Part shown: positions 12,925-14,503 of the stretch, one piece after another
How the letters are laid out: every line of letters starts with the position of its first letter
Position numbering within the stretch: position 1 is the first letter of the stretch
DNA from: Erysipelotrichaceae bacterium
Lineage (GTDB): Bacteria; Bacillota_I; Bacilli_A; RFN20; CAG-826
NCBI GenBank assembly: GCA_031271635.1
Contig: JAISVG010000077.1
Coordinates: forward strand, 1-14,503
DNA: 14,503 nt
Direction of reading: 5' to 3'
Translations under genes and position numbers: made by a program
The notes under the pieces: generated by a model
What the model saw: only the letters and a program-made list of their open reading frames with translations
The model's database searches: none
What the model was told of the DNA's origin: nothing

Positions 12925-14503
12925 CTAAATACTTTCGTCTTCCATTTTTACCGCTAGCGGCACCAGCGGGAGTCCTGGCATCGTCAAAATCTTACCAGTA
13001 ATTGCCACAATGAAACCAGCGCCAAGTGAAAAAGTAAGATCACGAATCGTGATAACAAAATTCTTCGGAGTTCCTACAAGTGAAGGATCATCACTTAAAG
13101 AAAGTGGCGTTTTTGCCATACAAATCATCAAATGATTCAGATTCAGACGCTCGATTTCTTGAAGTTGCTGACGAGCTTTTTTCAGAAATTTCACTTTTGA
13201 AGCACCATAAATACGTTTCGATACTGCGACAATTTTTTGTTTAATTGAAAGTGAATCCTGATATAGGAATTTAAAATGAGATTTTTTATTTACGACTTCT
13301 AAGACTTTACGTGCTAAGTCAGTAGCGCCGTCACTCCCCATCAAAAAACTATCAACAAAGGAAACAAGATAATCATTTGCTTCGCACCATGATTTTAGAT
13401 ATGCCACTAATTCTGGTTCATCGCTAACAAAATGATTAATTGCAACAACTGGAGTTAATTGATATTTTTTAATATTTTCAAGATGATGCTTTAAATTTAA
13501 GATTCCACTTTGAAGCCGTTCAAGTTCAGTAGTGCCGTTTCCATGTGAAAGAAGCGCTTTAATTGTCGCCACCATAACAACAGCGCTGGGTTTTTTATCC
13601 ATCACCCGCATTTTAATATCCAAAAACTTTTCGGCCCCTAAATCAGCGCCGAAGCCAGCTTCAGTCACAACATAATCACCCAGCTTTAAAGCTAATGAGG
13701 TCGCAATAATCGAATTACAGCCATGTGCAATATTCGCAAAAGGTCCTCCGTGAATTAACACCGGATTTCCTTCAAGAGTTTGAACTAGATTCGGCTTTAA
13801 GGCTTCTTTCATTAATTTATAAATCGCATGTGAAATTCGAAGATCCTTTAAATAAACTGGATTATTATCTAAATCATAGGCCACAAGAATTCGGTTAATC
13901 CTAGCAATAAAATCATCCTTATTAGTTGCTAAGCAAAGAATAGCCATTAATTCACTGGCCACAGTAATTACAAAGCCTGATCGATGTTTCTGTCCGTCAT
14001 TTGAATCTAAGCAAACTTCAATATCTCTTAAAGAACGATCATTCATATCAAGAGCCCGTTTCCACAAGATTCTTTTTGGATCAATTCGAAGCGCATTACC
14101 ACGGAAAATATGGTTCTCTAGAACCGCAGAAATGAGATTAATCGAACTAGTTAAGGCGTGTAGATCCCCTGTAAAATGAAGATTAATGTCTTCGCTTGGA
14201 ATAATTGATGCCTTACCGCCTCCCGTTGCTCCACCTTTAATCCCAAAGACAGGACCAAGGCTTGGCTCACGAAGCGCGAGCATCGAATTCTGTCCTAGTT
14301 TCCTTAATCCATCATGAAGGGCAATACTCATGGTAGTTTTTCCTTCGCCATATTTTGTTGGAGTAATCGCAGTAACTAAAATGAGTTTCCCATCTGGTCG
14401 ATCTTTCAAAGACTCAAAGATATCAAGATTAATCTTAGCCTTATCTCGGCCATAGTTTTCAACATAAATCTCATCAATACCTGCTGATGTTGCCACTTCA
14501 TTA
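12925..14503 (-). CDS. fhs: Formate-tetrahydrofolate ligase, N-terminus outside window
   Basis: This enzyme joins formate to tetrahydrofolate with ATP to give 10-formyl-THF, feeding purine and formyl-methionine synthesis. The frame continues through the right edge. The GTG at 14496 is internal, because the residues before it (NE) and after it (VATSAGI, then NYGRDKAKINL) match an internal part of the family, so roughly 30 residues are missing. The ATP-binding loop reads TPTKYGEGKTT. REPSLGPVFGIKGG, EDINLHFTGD, NLVQTLEG, HGGPFANIAHGCNS, TEAGFGADLGAEKF and GFIVAITG are all present. Two oddities: GGGK where the family usually has GGGY, and an end at VKMEDESI that lacks the usual short tail finishing in GLF. 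It is followed after 32 nt by the ABC operon on the same strand, with no hairpin terminator. Confidence 0.96.
   Translation of the reverse strand, partial: NEVATSAGIDEIYVENYGRDKAKINLDIFESLKDRPDGKLILVTAITPTKYGEGKTTMSIALHDGLRKLGQNSMLALREPSLGPVFGIKGGATGGGKASIIPSEDINLHFTGDLHALTSSINLISAVLENHIFRGNALRIDPKRILWKRALDMNDRSLRDIEVCLDSNDGQKHRSGFVITVASELMAILCLATNKDDFIARINRILVAYDLDNNPVYLKDLRISHAIYKLMKEALKPNLVQTLEGNPVLIHGGPFANIAHGCNSIIATSLALKLGDYVVTEAGFGADLGAEKFLDIKMRVMDKKPSAVVMVATIKALLSHGNGTTELERLQSGILNLKHHLENIKKYQLTPVVAINHFVSDEPELVAYLKSWCEANDYLVSFVDSFLMGSDGATDLARKVLEVVNKKSHFKFLYQDSLSIKQKIVAVSKRIYGASKVKFLKKARQQLQEIERLNLNHLMICMAKTPLSLSDDPSLVGTPKNFVITIRDLTFSLGAGFIVAITGKILTMPGLPLVPLAVKMEDESI

Overview
The window suggests an AT-rich bacterium of the Bacilli/Mollicutes radiation, in the neighbourhood of RF39, Acholeplasmatales or Erysipelotrichales. 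The reasons are an RNA polymerase delta subunit (rpoE) directly upstream of a class II fructose-bisphosphate aldolase, tRNA genes with encoded CCA ends, strong GGAGG-type ribosome binding sites inside operons, and small genome-style packing. TGA is used as a real stop: one transporter gene ends in TGA within an ATGA start/stop overlap. A Mycoplasma/Spiroplasma code is therefore unlikely. The exact taxon cannot be fixed from the sequence alone.

Layout, left to right. (1) 1-614, minus strand: the N-terminal part of a secreted or membrane-anchored OB-fold-like surface protein, cut by the window edge. (2) 703-1228, plus strand: a five-gene tRNA operon (Val-TAC, Tyr-GTA, Gln-TTG, Lys-TTT, Leu-TAA) with a strong extended -10 promoter and an intrinsic terminator. 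(3) 1361-1594, plus strand: a small NifU C-terminal-domain Fe-S scaffold that converges on the next operon, with stop codons overlapping. (4) 7748 down to 1591, minus strand: a tight housekeeping operon, ychF - ispF - argS - rpoE - fba - a DHH/DHHA1 (NrnA) + inositol-monophosphatase-family (CysQ-like) fusion. (5) 7878-8075, minus strand: a cold-shock protein with its own promoter and terminator. (6) 12892 down to 8210, minus strand: a three-gene MacB/FtsX-type (type VII) ABC transporter operon. It has a free ATPase, a free permease, and a 903-residue ATPase-permease fusion with a very large extracytoplasmic domain. (7) 12925-14503, minus strand: formate-tetrahydrofolate ligase, missing its first residues at the right edge.

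The most notable points are four. First, the NrnA-CysQ fusion joins two unrelated enzyme folds that can both act on 3'-phosphoadenosine 5'-phosphate (pAp). Second, the ABC system is asymmetric, and both of its ATPases have altered signature motifs. Third, three genes that begin transcripts have a -10 box 6-7 nt before the ATG and no Shine-Dalgarno, which suggests leaderless mRNAs, while the operon-internal genes and csp have Shine-Dalgarno sequences. Fourth, a perfect 8-3-8 palindrome sits just upstream of the ychF -10 box. I saw no CRISPR array, insertion sequence, integrase or phage gene. No gene-free stretch exceeds 300 bases; the longest gap without a protein gene, 615-1360, is filled by the tRNA operon and its control sites.
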